DNA of 64,000 bases from RUG14223 sp051881075 (GCA_051881075.1 JBJEPE010000081.1:55098-119097); one strand, 5' to 3'; shown: positions 17,171 to 26,597, numbered from the stretch's first letter. Numbers and translations are program-made. The notes: generated by a model not told the origin, from the letters alone.

Positions 17171-20100
17171 TTGAGCTCGTCTTTAAGAAAGAATATTATT
17201 CGTGAAATAAAAAGTACTAAGGCAAGGTTTTTTTCAATAATGGCAATAATTGCGTTGGGTGTAGGCTTTTTTGTCGGACTTAATTCTACTTGTCCGTCTA
17301 TGAAGCAAACTCTTGCAGACTTCTTTAATGCACACGATGTCATGGATTTTAAGATAATGTCTACTTTTGGATTTGATGATGACGATGCAAAAAGTATTGC
17401 CGAAATGCAGGATGTTGTTGCAGTAATGCCATCCTATTCATCTGATGTTTTAATTGATATAAACAGTCAAAGCAAGGTAATTAAGCTTATGGCATTGCCG
17501 CAGTCAAGCGGCAGCTATGCTAAGCTTAATAATATTATTTTGACAGACGGCCGTATGCCGGAAAAGGATAACGAAATCCTTGTTGAACAAAAAGCAGTAA
17601 ATTACGGATTTGATATCGGAGATACAATCACAGTAAATGATAAGGCAGGGGAAACCGATATATCGGATATAATATCATGCACAGAGTACGAGATAGTAGG
17701 TATAGCTCAGTCGCCGCTTTATATCTCGTTTCAAAGGGGTAACAGCACAATAGGCGACGGCTCAATCAGCTTTTATGCTATGGTAAATCCATCTGTGTTT
17801 AAGTATGAAAGATATACTGAGGTTTACATAAAGGCAAAATACTTAAGCAGCGGCATCAGCGAATTTTCTGATGAATACGAGCAGAAAATACAAAGACTTT
17901 CAGACAGGCTTGACGGTTTAGGTTCTGAAAGAGTAGAAATATTTAAGAGTGGTACTCTTGATAAGGCATGGAAGGAAATTAAAGATTACGAAGAGGAATA
18001 TGACAAAAAGATATCAGAGGGCAAGCAAAGCCTGGCGGACGCTTATGCAGAACTTAAGGAGGCAAAGCGTCAGCTTGATGAGGGTAAAATTGAATATGAA
18101 ACAAAGATAAAGGAAGGCGAAGAAGAGCTTAAAAAAGCTAAGGAGGAGCTGGAGCAGGGCAAGCTGGACCTTGAAGATGCCCAGCTTGAGATGACCCAGC
18201 AGTTAGAAACAGCAGAATATAAATTATCGCAGGCGCAAAAAGAATATGACAGCGCATACGATAATTTTAATAATATAATAAAACCGCAGGCAGAGCTTGC
18301 AATCAGTGCTTCTCAAAAAATAACAGAAGAAAGTCAGATGATGATTTCTTATCTTGAAGTACTGCTTATTGATGTTAAGGGACAAAAGGCAGAAAAGCTG
18401 CGTGAACAAATAGAAAAGTATAAGGCAAAGATTGAAGAAAACTCTAAAAAAACAGAAGAAGCACAAAAACAGCTTGAAGAGGGTGAAAAGCAGTTAAATG
18501 ACGCTAAGGCTGAATTAGATCAGGCGAATCTTGATTATCTTGAGAAAAAGCATAGCGGAGAAAAACAGCTGCTTGAGGCAAAGCGTAAGCTTGAAAATGG
18601 TGAGGCTGAATATCAGTCAGGTATAGAAACTCTTGAAAAGGAAAAAATAAACGGCAAAAAACAGCTTGAAGAGGCGGAGGAAGAGTATAACAAGGGTCAG
18701 ATAAAGTACGACGAGGGTGTAGCCGAGTTTGAGATGCAGAGCAAGGCGGGGTTAAAGAAGATTAACGATGCCAAAGAATATCTTGAAAAGCTTACTGACC
18801 TTAAGTGGTATGTTTTTACCCGTGAAGATTTAATCGGATACAGCGATTACATTCAGGACTCAGACAGAATGGCATCGGTTGCGTCTGTTTTTCCTCTTTT
18901 CTTTTTATTGGTTGCAGCACTGGTGTGCCTTACTACCATGACAAGAATGATAGATGAGCGACGCACCGAGATAGGTATTTTCAAGGCTTTGGGTTACTCG
19001 TCTACCGCTATTGCAAGCAAGTACTTTATATATGCTTCGTTTGCCGCACTAGTTGGCTGTACGGTAGGCATTTTAGTCGGAGTTTTCAGCTTCCCAAGGA
19101 TAATATTTAATGCATACGGTATAATGTATGATCTACCAAACTTCCATTTGATAGTTCCCGGTGTATATGTTATCATAGGTATTTGTGCCGCATTGCTGTG
19201 TACCACTATTGTGGTGATTGTATCCTGTTATAAGGAACTAAGAATATTTCCTGCTACTCTTATGCGGCCTAAGGCGCCTAAGCCCGGTAAAAAGATATTA
19301 CTGGAAAGAATTAAGGTCATTTGGTCACATATGAGCTTTACATCTAAAGTAACAGCTAGAAATCTCTTTAGATATAAAATACGCTTTGCGATGACAGTGG
19401 TCGGGGTTGCCGGATGTACGGCACTTATAGTTGCCGCCTTTGGATTAAAGGACTCAATAGGTATAATTGTATCAAAGCAGTTTGATGATATAAGCAAGTA
19501 TGACGTTATCTTCATACCGTCAGAAAGTAAGGATGAGGCGGATGCCGTAGCGCTATCTGATGAGATAGGGTCAGATTATAGAATAGAAAATGTGCTTTCG
19601 CTCAATCAATCTGCTATAGAAACCATTGATACTAAGGTTGACAGCTTTTACATATGTGTTCCTCAGAATATGGATGGATTCTGCAAGATATTCAATCTGC
19701 AAGAACGTACAACAGGTAAAAAGATAGATTTCAGAAAGTGCAATACCGTTATTACCGAAAAGGCCGCACAGGTTTTGGGAGTATCGGTAGGTGACTCTGT
19801 TACTTATGTGGATAATGATATAAGGCGTACGGTTGTTATTGATGCTATATGCGAAAATTATATATATAACTATTTGTACATTAATCCTGAGTATTACAAG
19901 GAGATATACGGCAAAGAAACCGAGTACAATACTGTTGTGGCGTCATTATACGATGATGTGACAGAAGCCGAGTGTGACAGTATGGCGTCATCATGGATAT
20001 CACGTGATGAGATAATGGCTGTGCAATTTATGAGCAACAGTGTAGGCAACTTTACAAATATGATTAAAAGCTTAAATAAGGTCATAGTTATAATGATTGC

Positions 20101-20473
20101 CTGTGCCGCCGCGCTTGCATTTGTAGTTTTGTATAATCTTACAAATATCAATATATCCGAGCGTGCCAGAGAGATAGCAACGCTCAAGGTACTCGGTTTT
20201 TATAACAGAGAAAGTGCCTTCTATATATACAGAGAGAGCATAATAATGACTCTGGTGGGGACACTGTGCGGACTGTTTGCCGGCATATTCCTATGCAAGT
20301 TTATTATTATTACCGTAGAGGTAGGCATGGTTATGTTTGGCAGAGATATTTTTGCCACAACGTATATTTATGCCGCAGCATTTACGGCATTGTTTGCGTT
20401 CCTTGTAAATTTGCTTATGTACTTTAAGATGAAGAAAATAGATATGATAGAATCGTTAAAGTCTGTTGAGTGA
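17171..20473 (+). CDS. FtsX/MacB-like ABC permease with a long extracellular coiled coil
   Basis: An 1100-residue permease made of two FtsX-type halves. Visible order: membrane helix (about 18-40), extracellular domain (about 45-260), a Glu/Lys/Gln/Ala-rich coiled coil of nearly 280 residues (about 265-540), three helices (about 570-690), a second amphipathic/membrane segment (about 735-760), a second extracellular domain, and three C-terminal helices (about 965-1090). Such proteins work mechanically from the outside or export lipids, peptides or antibiotics; the substrate is not deducible. The start is TTG 17171 after AGGTGA. The coiled coil is far longer than in FtsX and recalls permeases annotated with DUF or SMC-like hits. 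Confidence 0.85.
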   Translation: MSSSLRKNIIREIKSTKARFFSIMAIIALGVGFFVGLNSTCPSMKQTLADFFNAHDVMDFKIMSTFGFDDDDAKSIAEMQDVVAVMPSYSSDVLIDINSQSKVIKLMALPQSSGSYAKLNNIILTDGRMPEKDNEILVEQKAVNYGFDIGDTITVNDKAGETDISDIISCTEYEIVGIAQSPLYISFQRGNSTIGDGSISFYAMVNPSVFKYERYTEVYIKAKYLSSGISEFSDEYEQKIQRLSDRLDGLGSERVEIFKSGTLDKAWKEIKDYEEEYDKKISEGKQSLADAYAELKEAKRQLDEGKIEYETKIKEGEEELKKAKEELEQGKLDLEDAQLEMTQQLETAEYKLSQAQKEYDSAYDNFNNIIKPQAELAISASQKITEESQMMISYLEVLLIDVKGQKAEKLREQIEKYKAKIEENSKKTEEAQKQLEEGEKQLNDAKAELDQANLDYLEKKHSGEKQLLEAKRKLENGEAEYQSGIETLEKEKINGKKQLEEAEEEYNKGQIKYDEGVAEFEMQSKAGLKKINDAKEYLEKLTDLKWYVFTREDLIGYSDYIQDSDRMASVASVFPLFFLLVAALVCLTTMTRMIDERRTEIGIFKALGYSSTAIASKYFIYASFAALVGCTVGILVGVFSFPRIIFNAYGIMYDLPNFHLIVPGVYVIIGICAALLCTTIVVIVSCYKELRIFPATLMRPKAPKPGKKILLERIKVIWSHMSFTSKVTARNLFRYKIRFAMTVVGVAGCTALIVAAFGLKDSIGIIVSKQFDDISKYDVIFIPSESKDEADAVALSDEIGSDYRIENVLSLNQSAIETIDTKVDSFYICVPQNMDGFCKIFNLQERTTGKKIDFRKCNTVITEKAAQVLGVSVGDSVTYVDNDIRRTVVIDAICENYIYNYLYINPEYYKEIYGKETEYNTVVASLYDDVTEAECDSMASSWISRDEIMAVQFMSNSVGNFTNMIKSLNKVIVIMIACAAALAFVVLYNLTNINISERAREIATLKVLGFYNRESAFYIYRESIIMTLVGTLCGLFAGIFLCKFIIITVEVGMVMFGRDIFATTYIYAAAFTALFAFLVNLLMYFKMKKIDMIESLKSVE

Positions 20474-20548
20474 TGTAGGCATATTTTATGAAATAAACAA
20501 AAAACTGTTGATGGATAGTTTAAATATGATATCATAGGAGAAATGGTC

Positions 20549-21628
20549 ATGATAAGCGATAACCTGATATTACCGAAATCGGACTTATGGTCATACCTTA
20601 AATCAGTTGATAAGCCGATATTTTTATATGGTATGGGTAACGGAGCAGAGAAGATTTATAATAGGCTAATCAAGGACGGTATTAAGCCTGTAGGCGTGTT
20701 TGCAAGCGATGAGTTTGTGCGTGGTCATAGCTTTTTGGGCTATAGGGTAATGCGATTTTCTGAGGTATGCGAGTTATACGATGACTTTATAATATTGCTG
20801 TGCTTTGCAAGCTGTATAGACAGCGTGATAGAACGTATTAAGGAGCTTGCAGGTAAATACGAGCTGTATGTTCCCGATGTACCTGTGGCAGGAGAAGATA
20901 TATTCGACCTTGCTTTTGCAAAGGCGCATTATGAACAGCTTAACGCAGCATATCGGTTATTGTGTGACGAGGCATCAAAGCAGGTAATGCAGGATATTGT
21001 AAGCTTTAAGCTCAGCGGTAAACTAGACCTTCTGTTTAATGTTGAATCGGACAGAGCGCAAGCATATAGAGATATACTTAATATTAAAGATAATGAAAGC
21101 TTTGTTGATTTAGGCGCATATAACGGAGATACCATAAGAGAACTGCTTGAATATACAGGCGGAAAGGTAAGTAAGATACTTGCCGTTGAGCCTGACGGAT
21201 ATTCTTATAAAAAACTATGCAAATATATATTGCAATCCAATGCAGACTTTATAATGCCGGAAAATTGTGCGGTTTCAAATGAAAATACCGAAGCGTACTT
21301 TTTAAATAAGGGTGGCAGAATGTCCGGCTTAGATAGAAAAAAGGGTGTCCTTACACAAGTGTGTACGGTAGATACTCTTTGCCAAAAGTATGAATTTGAG
21401 CCGACCTATATTAAAATGGATCTTGAGGGAGAAGAACTTAATGCACTGTATGGATGCCGTGAGGTAATAGATAAATATAAGCCGAAAATGCTGGTTTCGG
21501 CTTATCACAAAAGGGACGACCTTTTTATGCTTATTGATTATATACATACAGTTTGTCCCGAATATAGAATTTATCTTCGCAAGCATAGGTATATACCTGC
21601 TTGGGATATTAACATATACTGCGTTTAA
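20549..21628 (+). CDS. FkbM-family methyltransferase with an N-terminal Rossmann-like domain
   Basis: A 359-residue SAM-dependent methyltransferase of the FkbM type, which usually O-methylates sugars or polyketides. Residues 15-110 look like a nucleotide-binding or sugar-sensing fold (FLYGMGNGAEKIYNRLI); the methyltransferase domain starts near 180 with FVDLGAYNGDT, followed by ILAVEPDGYSYKKL and YIKMDLEGEELNAL, the motifs of the family. I chose ATG 20549 because AGGAG at 20536-20540 is 8 bases away, while the in-frame ATG 20543 is too close. It follows the ABC permease by about 75 bases and may share its transcript. The acceptor is unknown. Confidence 0.85.
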   Translation: MISDNLILPKSDLWSYLKSVDKPIFLYGMGNGAEKIYNRLIKDGIKPVGVFASDEFVRGHSFLGYRVMRFSEVCELYDDFIILLCFASCIDSVIERIKELAGKYELYVPDVPVAGEDIFDLAFAKAHYEQLNAAYRLLCDEASKQVMQDIVSFKLSGKLDLLFNVESDRAQAYRDILNIKDNESFVDLGAYNGDTIRELLEYTGGKVSKILAVEPDGYSYKKLCKYILQSNADFIMPENCAVSNENTEAYFLNKGGRMSGLDRKKGVLTQVCTVDTLCQKYEFEPTYIKMDLEGEELNALYGCREVIDKYKPKMLVSAYHKRDDLFMLIDYIHTVCPEYRIYLRKHRYIPAWDINIYCV

Positions 21629-21661
21629 CTGTTTTACGTCATTGACTTATTTTAAGAAACG

Positions 21662-21671
21662 GTCATATGAC
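21662..21671. promoter_or_regulatory. Perfect 10-bp palindrome before the alcohol dehydrogenase gene
   Basis: GTCATATGAC is self-complementary and lies upstream of a TATAAT (21708-21713) that lacks a good -35, which could mean an activated promoter. No regulator is identified. Confidence 0.3.
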
Positions 21672-21776
21672 TGTCAACATTAAAAGCATAATATTTTTGT
21701 TTTGGTTTATAATATTAAAATATCGTCCATATTAAAATCTATATGTGCGAAAATTTAAAAAACGGAGGTAATTATT

Positions 21777-22967
21777 ATGGGCAGATTTACATTACCAAGA
21801 GATCTATACTACGGTAGAGGAGCTCTTGAACAGCTTAAAACATTACAAGGCAAAAAGGCTATACTCGTTCTTGGCGGTGGATCAATGAAGCGTTTTGGCT
21901 TTGTTGACAGAGCAGTTTCATATTTAAAGTCAGCAGGCTTTGAGGTATTACTCTTTGAGAATGTTGAGTCTGATCCTTCAGTAGAAACCGTTATGAAGGG
22001 CGCACAGGCAATGCGTGACTTTCAGCCTGATTGGATAATATCAATGGGCGGTGGCAGTCCTATAGACGCTGCAAAAGCAATGTGGGCTTTCTACGAGTAT
22101 CCTGACACAAGCTTTGAGGATCTTATCACACCGTTTAACTTTCCAACATTGCGTACAAAGGCTAAGTTCTGCGCTATACCGTCAACATCAGGCACAGCTA
22201 CAGAGGTAACCGCATTCTCGGTTATTACTGACTATCAGAAGGGCATTAAGTATCCTTTGGCAGACTTTAATATTACCCCTGACGTAGCTATAGTAGACCC
22301 GGAGATAGCTGAAACAATGCCGGCAAAGCTTACGGCACACACCGGTATGGACGCTATGACCCATGCTATTGAGGCATATGTATCTACCTGTAGCTCAGAT
22401 TATACAGACCCGCTTGCACTTCATGCAATTAAGATGATATGCGAGAATTTAGAGAAATCATATAACGGCGATAAAGACGCACGTGAAAAAATGCACAATG
22501 CACAGTGCCTTGCAGGTATGGCATTCTCAAATGCTTTACTCGGAATAGTTCACTCTATGGCACATAAAACCGGTGCGGCTTACTCAGGCGGTCATATCGT
22601 ACATGGCTGCGCTAATGCAATGTATTTACCTAAGGTTATCAAGTTTAATTCTAAGGATGAGCGTGCGGCAGACAGATATGCAGAGATAGCTAGACATATA
22701 AACCTTGCGGGTGACAGCAGAGAAGCACTTGTAGACGCTCTTATCGCTAAAATAAACGAGCTTAATTCAAAGCTTAATATTCCTACCTGCATCAAGGACT
22801 ATGAGGGCGGAATAATAGACGAGAAAGAGTTTAACGATAAGCTTGATACCGTAGCTGAGCTTGCTATAGGCGATGCTTGCACAGGCTCTAACCCACGTAT
22901 TCCTATAGTAGAAGAGATGAAGAAGCTTCTTCTTGCCTGCTACTATGATACAGAGGTTGATTTTTAA
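21777..22967 (+). CDS. Iron-containing alcohol dehydrogenase (butanol/ethanol dehydrogenase type)
   Basis: A group III, metal-dependent NAD(P)H alcohol dehydrogenase that typically reduces aldehydes at the end of fermentation. Cofactor site GGGSMKRFG (about 33-41) and GGGSPIDAAKAM (about 87-98), signature TAHTGMDAMTHAIEAY (metal Asp/His region), and HSMAHKTGA plus HGCANA with the remaining metal histidines. 396 residues, no frame problems. ATG 21777 follows CGGAGG. It stands alone, with a strong bidirectional terminator behind it. The Gly at the third position of GGGS is also found in NADPH-using butanol dehydrogenases, but cofactor choice is inference. Confidence 0.93.
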   Translation: MGRFTLPRDLYYGRGALEQLKTLQGKKAILVLGGGSMKRFGFVDRAVSYLKSAGFEVLLFENVESDPSVETVMKGAQAMRDFQPDWIISMGGGSPIDAAKAMWAFYEYPDTSFEDLITPFNFPTLRTKAKFCAIPSTSGTATEVTAFSVITDYQKGIKYPLADFNITPDVAIVDPEIAETMPAKLTAHTGMDAMTHAIEAYVSTCSSDYTDPLALHAIKMICENLEKSYNGDKDAREKMHNAQCLAGMAFSNALLGIVHSMAHKTGAAYSGGHIVHGCANAMYLPKVIKFNSKDERAADRYAEIARHINLAGDSREALVDALIAKINELNSKLNIPTCIKDYEGGIIDEKEFNDKLDTVAELAIGDACTGSNPRIPIVEEMKKLLLACYYDTEVDF

Positions 22968-23009
22968 TTAGATAGCGATTAGCTATAATTTTTAATTATA
23001 AAAATAATT

Positions 23010-23036
23010 ACGCCCTCCTTGTTATAAGGAGGGCGT
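23010..23036. terminator. Bidirectional terminator between convergent genes
   Basis: A perfect 11-bp stem (ACGCCCTCCTT with AAGGAGGGCGT, loop GTTAT) between the alcohol dehydrogenase and the minus-strand operon; the T-rich flank is on the minus-strand side. Confidence 0.85.
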
Positions 23037-23059
23037 TGACTGTATATGCCTGATAGTAG

Positions 23060-23521
23060 TTACCTTTTATCTACACCGTCTGTTGGATTATCAATATCTT
23101 TCAGTATTTTGATAAGTTCAGTCAGGTGTGATTCTTCATCTTTATCAAAAAGATAATTTGTAATTATCTGAGGAATAACTATAAAAACCGTTAAAAAAGA
23201 TATCATGAGCGGAATAGCTACCGCCAGCCACTCCTTCATTTCAAAGCTACTGTGCATGAAGAATAAAATTATTGTAACAACAGTTATTCCTACCAAAATA
23301 GACATTACGCAAATATATGTAATTAATTTATAGCGTCTTTTTGCTATAAAAGTATCGTGCAGATAATCTGCGTAATCATTTAGTATTTTACTGTATAATT
23401 GTGAACGCTTGTTTTTGTTTTCGTTGAGATCATCATCAGCAGTTACCTGTTGACTTGGGTCAACCTTCATGTACATAGCATGAAAGCCTTTTATTTTATC
23501 ATCGTTTTTATTTGGATTCAT
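23060..23521 (-). CDS. Two-helix membrane protein partnered with an ImmA-like protease
   Basis: I do not recognise a family. 153 residues: a polar N-terminus with Asp/Asn/Lys (1-60), two hydrophobic helices (about 66-88 and 98-120) with a short loop, and a charged C-terminus (DKDEESHLTELIKILKDI). Its ATG overlaps the stop of the upstream protease gene in the ATGA arrangement, so translation is coupled and the two products probably act together. The architecture recalls small membrane effectors held in check by a soluble partner, but toxicity is conjecture. It could equally be the substrate or anchor of the protease. Confidence 0.7.
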   Translation of the reverse strand: MNPNKNDDKIKGFHAMYMKVDPSQQVTADDDLNENKNKRSQLYSKILNDYADYLHDTFIAKRRYKLITYICVMSILVGITVVTIILFFMHSSFEMKEWLAVAIPLMISFLTVFIVIPQIITNYLFDKDEESHLTELIKILKDIDNPTDGVDKR

Positions 23522-24138
23522 AACTCAATACCTACCTCAAGAAAACGCTTTTGAATAGCTATAGGCGGCACATCAAAGTAACATGCCAGATCCTTAAATA
23601 GGTCATAGTTATCAATGTATTTGTCTTTAACGGCAACATATCTTCTTTTAAAGTTATCTGCCGGTATAAGCAACTCCGCCGCAAAGCGGTCAATCATTTT
23701 CTCCAAGTCGGTTTTATTGTCATCACGCTCAAAAGCATCATAATATTCAGCTACGTTTTTTGCGTTCGGGTCAAGCAGAAAATGCCCAAACTCATGCGCC
23801 AACGAAAAACGTTGACGGCTGACCTTTTCATTTTCATTTACAACTATTATTTTATCATTGCCGAACTTTTCTTCAACGTCATCGCTTATAACGATATATC
23901 CTCCCATATCGGTAGGAAGATCTTGCCTAAAGATAGAAAATCCCGCATCATTGATTATCTTAACTATTGGTATGGGTATTTCAACGTTATTTTTTACCTT
24001 GTACTCGTTTAGCAAAAGTTCAGCGGCACTACGTACATTATTTATGTTATAGTTGTTATTTCTGATTTCAGAAACAATTTTTTTACACATTTTCTTTCTC
24101 TTTTCTACGCAAAGTTTTTGAAAGTGCTTATTATACAT
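23518..24138 (-). CDS. ImmA/IrrE-family zinc metallopeptidase
   Basis: A 206-residue soluble protein with the zinc site H115-E-F-G-H119 and the downstream glutamate motif RFAAELLIP (E155), the signature of ImmA/IrrE (COG2856) proteases. These often cleave a repressor of a mobile element or stress regulon. There is no adjacent helix-turn-helix repressor here, which is unusual for the family; instead the gene is coupled by a 4-base overlap to a two-helix membrane protein. ATG 24138 follows AAGGGGA. It has its own strong promoter with palindromic flanks. Horizontal origin is plausible but not shown. Confidence 0.88.
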   Translation of the reverse strand: MYNKHFQKLCVEKRKKMCKKIVSEIRNNNYNINNVRSAAELLLNEYKVKNNVEIPIPIVKIINDAGFSIFRQDLPTDMGGYIVISDDVEEKFGNDKIIVVNENEKVSRQRFSLAHEFGHFLLDPNAKNVAEYYDAFERDDNKTDLEKMIDRFAAELLIPADNFKRRYVAVKDKYIDNYDLFKDLACYFDVPPIAIQKRFLEVGIEL

Positions 24139-24183
24139 ATATTCCCCTTGACTTGCAACGGTACATGAGAATAAATTTAGTAT

Positions 24184-24237
24184 AAAAGTGTTTAAAAATA
24201 CAATAACTATTGTACAACACTTTTTAAATTATGTCAA
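24184..24237 (-). promoter_or_regulatory. Promoter of the ImmA-like operon with inverted repeats at the -10
   Basis: On the minus strand TTGACA (24232-24237) and TACAAT (24209-24214) are 17 bases apart. The -10 is half of a 6-bp-arm palindrome (TACAAT-AACT-ATTGTA, 24199-24214), and a 9-bp inverted repeat AAAAGTGTT/AACACTTTT (24184-24192, 24216-24224) overlaps it. A repressor site is likely. Confidence 0.75.
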
Positions 24238-24321
24238 TCATTTATTACCGCTTGCCGATAGATACAGTTTATATTTAATATACTACTTACAACGGGTTAA
24301 TATGCAATTAATAATTAAAAG

Positions 24322-24360
24322 AAAAACTTGCCTTACATGAATTGATGCTGTAGGCAAGTT
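24322..24360 (-). terminator. Terminator after the LURP-one-like gene
   Basis: On the minus strand AACTTGCCT pairs with AGGCAAGTT and the stem is followed by TTTTTC. Confidence 0.8.
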
Positions 24361-24370
24361 ACAATTAATA

Positions 24371-24838
24371 TTACTCTGAGAACATAACGCAGTCAATGGT
24401 AAGCACAACTGCCAAAGCAACTACTTCATCTTGTTGATTGTCTATGTAAAGCTCATAGGAGTCACCCCAAGACATCCGACGTTTATAGATTGATGCTATA
24501 ATATTTATACCGTCTGATATATTATAGTTATGAGCAGATAACCGTCCGCTTGTTACCCAATTAAGACCATTTACTTCGTATCTCTGTGATAAGAAAGTAA
24601 CCTTTTTTACTATTTCTGCTATCTTTTGACCGTTAATATAGATGCGGAATTTAGGCGTAAGTGATAGGGGTTTCTGATGTATCATGGCAATCTCATTGCC
24701 GTATATATCATACAAATGCAGCTTTTTGCCCCAAGAGAACATTTCACCCTCAACATAATACTTTTCATTACCGTGTTCATCAAATACCGAAAACTTATCC
24801 TTAAACGAAAAAACCTTTTGATTAATGTACAGTCGCAT
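24371..24838 (-). CDS. LURP-one-related (tubby-like fold) protein
   Basis: A 155-residue protein whose repeated beta-strand pattern matches bacterial LURP-one-related/scramblase-like domains: MRLYINQKVFSFKDKFSVFD, YYVEGEMFSWGKKLHLYD, GNEIAMIHQKPLSLTPKF and a late YELYIDNQQDEVVALAVVL strand pair ending in a hydrophobic segment. The family is annotated in many Firmicutes but its bacterial role is unknown. I chose ATG 24838, behind AAGAGGGTTGG, over an in-frame ATG 14 codons upstream. It lies between two terminators, so it forms its own unit. Confidence 0.75.
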   Translation of the reverse strand: MRLYINQKVFSFKDKFSVFDEHGNEKYYVEGEMFSWGKKLHLYDIYGNEIAMIHQKPLSLTPKFRIYINGQKIAEIVKKVTFLSQRYEVNGLNWVTSGRLSAHNYNISDGINIIASIYKRRMSWGDSYELYIDNQQDEVVALAVVLTIDCVMFSE

Positions 24839-24869
24839 ATTCCAACCCTCTTTAAAATGAATTTTATAA

Positions 24870-24898
24870 AAAACGGGCATGCAGTAAACATGCCCGTT
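24870..24898 (-). terminator. Terminator after the lipoprotein gene
   Basis: A 10-bp stem (AACGGGCATG with CATGCCCGTT, loop of seven) followed on the minus strand by TTTTATAAAATTC. Confidence 0.8.
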
Positions 24899-24922
24899 AG
24901 CCTATTAACCTGTTGCTAAAAA

Positions 24923-25588
24923 TCAATCCGGATAATCTGTTACCTGTTCTTCAAAAGGAACGGCGATCTTAAGATCGATTTCATAGATAAGATCTTCAAA
25001 GTATTCATACATTGTATCAGGATATGACATCTCAACTATGTATGCTTGATTTGAATCCTCATTTACAAGAATCTTAGCATATGTTGTAGTACCGTTGATA
25101 ACTTCTTCTTTAAAGAATGCGTAGTTTTCAGGTTGATCTACTTCCTCAAAGAACTGGCCGTCCGGGTATTTATCCTTAATGTCGCCCATAGCATCCCATA
25201 TTGACATTACATCCATAACACGAATCGTAACGGAAGCATCTCCCTCAGGGCTTTCCATATAAAACTCATCAAGAGTTTTTTTGCTCTCATTATATACACT
25301 GAAAACATAAGGTATTGTTACGGTAAATCTACCCTCGATATCAGTATAAAGATATGAAGTATCTATATCGGATATTACATCAGGAAGCACAACATCTTCA
25401 TCATCACCGCCGCCGATGTTTATGTTAAGGTCACCGTCGTTTTCTGTGTCACCGTTGTTAGCGGTATCGGAAGTATCAGCGGAGTTGTCATTGTTAGTGC
25501 CATCGTTATTACCGGTACAGGAGCATAACATACATCCTAAAACCAACATAAGAGCGGTCAATATTGATAATATCTTGATCTTTTTCAT
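24923..25588 (-). CDS. Putative lipoprotein, acidic linker plus unknown domain
   Basis: 221 residues. A signal peptide of the lipoprotein type ends in the lipobox LCSC (Cys at about 24). Residues 25-70 are an Asn/Asp/Thr-rich linker with a glycine patch (NINIGGGDDED), and 75-221 form a folded-looking domain (TDIEGRFTVTIPYVFSVYNE; SYPDTMYEYFEDLIYEID). The layout and the FxVxxP start of the domain are like PsbP/DUF-type lipoproteins of Clostridia and like its divergent neighbour at 25835. Function unknown; extracellular membrane-anchored location is inferred from the signal. Confidence 0.75.
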   Translation of the reverse strand: MKKIKILSILTALMLVLGCMLCSCTGNNDGTNNDNSADTSDTANNGDTENDGDLNINIGGGDDEDVVLPDVISDIDTSYLYTDIEGRFTVTIPYVFSVYNESKKTLDEFYMESPEGDASVTIRVMDVMSIWDAMGDIKDKYPDGQFFEEVDQPENYAFFKEEVINGTTTYAKILVNEDSNQAYIVEMSYPDTMYEYFEDLIYEIDLKIAVPFEEQVTDYPD

Positions 25589-25634
25589 TTAAAAAATCCT
25601 CCTTGATAATTGTGTTTAAAGCTTATATAATTCT

Positions 25635-25662
25635 ATTATAGCAGATTTTTTCCAATTTACAA
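25635..25662 (-). promoter_or_regulatory. Sigma-A-type promoter for the minus-strand lipoprotein gene
   Basis: On the minus strand TTGTAA (25657-25662) and TATAAT (25635-25640), spacer 16, about 50 bases before the start codon. Confidence 0.6.
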
Positions 25663-25834
25663 CCTTTTTTTGTAAAATAGTACAAAATCACAAATTATTT
25701 ATCTTAAAGTTGTGCATAATGAGTATAAATTAATTTGTAATTCAGAAATAATAAAAAAATTTTTAACAAATTGTTGCAAAAAAAGCAATAATATGCTATA
25801 GTTGTTTTAAATTCAATTTTTGGAGGTTAATTAT

Positions 25835-26512
25835 ATGAAAAAAATATTATGCTTGGTCTTGATCATGGTACTTACGCTTTCTATGAGCGGCTGTGCATTT
25901 ATGAAGGCTGTACAAAATCAGGCAGGCAAAAACAATGGCACAAGCGGCACACAAAACGTTATTTCACAGGTTTCTGAAGAACCGTCATCAAGTGAGACAG
26001 AATCAACAGAAGATGTATCATCTGAGGAAAGCCAAATAGATGTTTCTTCATCTGACGTAGACGGCGGTGACGTTACTACAACAATGGACGGTAATGTACA
26101 GGTATTTAAGTACTACGGTATGACTATCAGATTACCTGAAGGCTTTACGGTTGGCGATACTTCGGCAAGCACACCTATAGCTTATCATGAGAGTTATCCG
26201 TCAGTAGCAGACAACATTACATTCACTAAGACAACTGCAAGTGATATGAGTGCACTCAATGCTGACGTATTCAAGAGTACATATGAAAGCTTGTTTGATA
26301 CATTTGAGCTTAAGGATTATTCACAGACAAAGATCGGCGGTAAAGACGCTATCAGAATTAATTATAAAATAAGTATGAGCAGCATAGAGATGGAGCAAAT
26401 CCAATACATGATCTTTGATACAGACGCTACATATGCTGTTACATATACGCTTTTGTCTGATACATATAGAAGTAGCTTTGAAGCCAGCGCACAGGGTATA
26501 ACTGTCGGCTGA
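25835..26512 (+). CDS. Putative lipoprotein with Ser/Glu-rich linker
   Basis: 225 residues. Signal peptide MKKILCLVLIMVLTLSMSGC with a lipobox cysteine at about 20, a Ser/Glu/Thr/Gln linker (about 25-75), then a domain starting near 85 (VFKYYGMTIRLPEGFTVGDT) that ends in a strand-rich segment. The domain opening resembles that of the divergent lipoprotein at 24923, so they may be diverged duplicates. ATG 25835 follows GGAGG at 25822-25826. It is followed by a long hairpin at 26610-26660. No function can be read. Confidence 0.75.
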   Translation: MKKILCLVLIMVLTLSMSGCAFMKAVQNQAGKNNGTSGTQNVISQVSEEPSSSETESTEDVSSEESQIDVSSSDVDGGDVTTTMDGNVQVFKYYGMTIRLPEGFTVGDTSASTPIAYHESYPSVADNITFTKTTASDMSALNADVFKSTYESLFDTFELKDYSQTKIGGKDAIRINYKISMSSIEMEQIQYMIFDTDATYAVTYTLLSDTYRSSFEASAQGITVG

Positions 26513-26597
26513 TGATTAGCTGTTTTTATGATAAATGGCAAATTATTACTATTTGTAATTTTTACTTATAATTTATTACAAAATAAATGAAAATATA

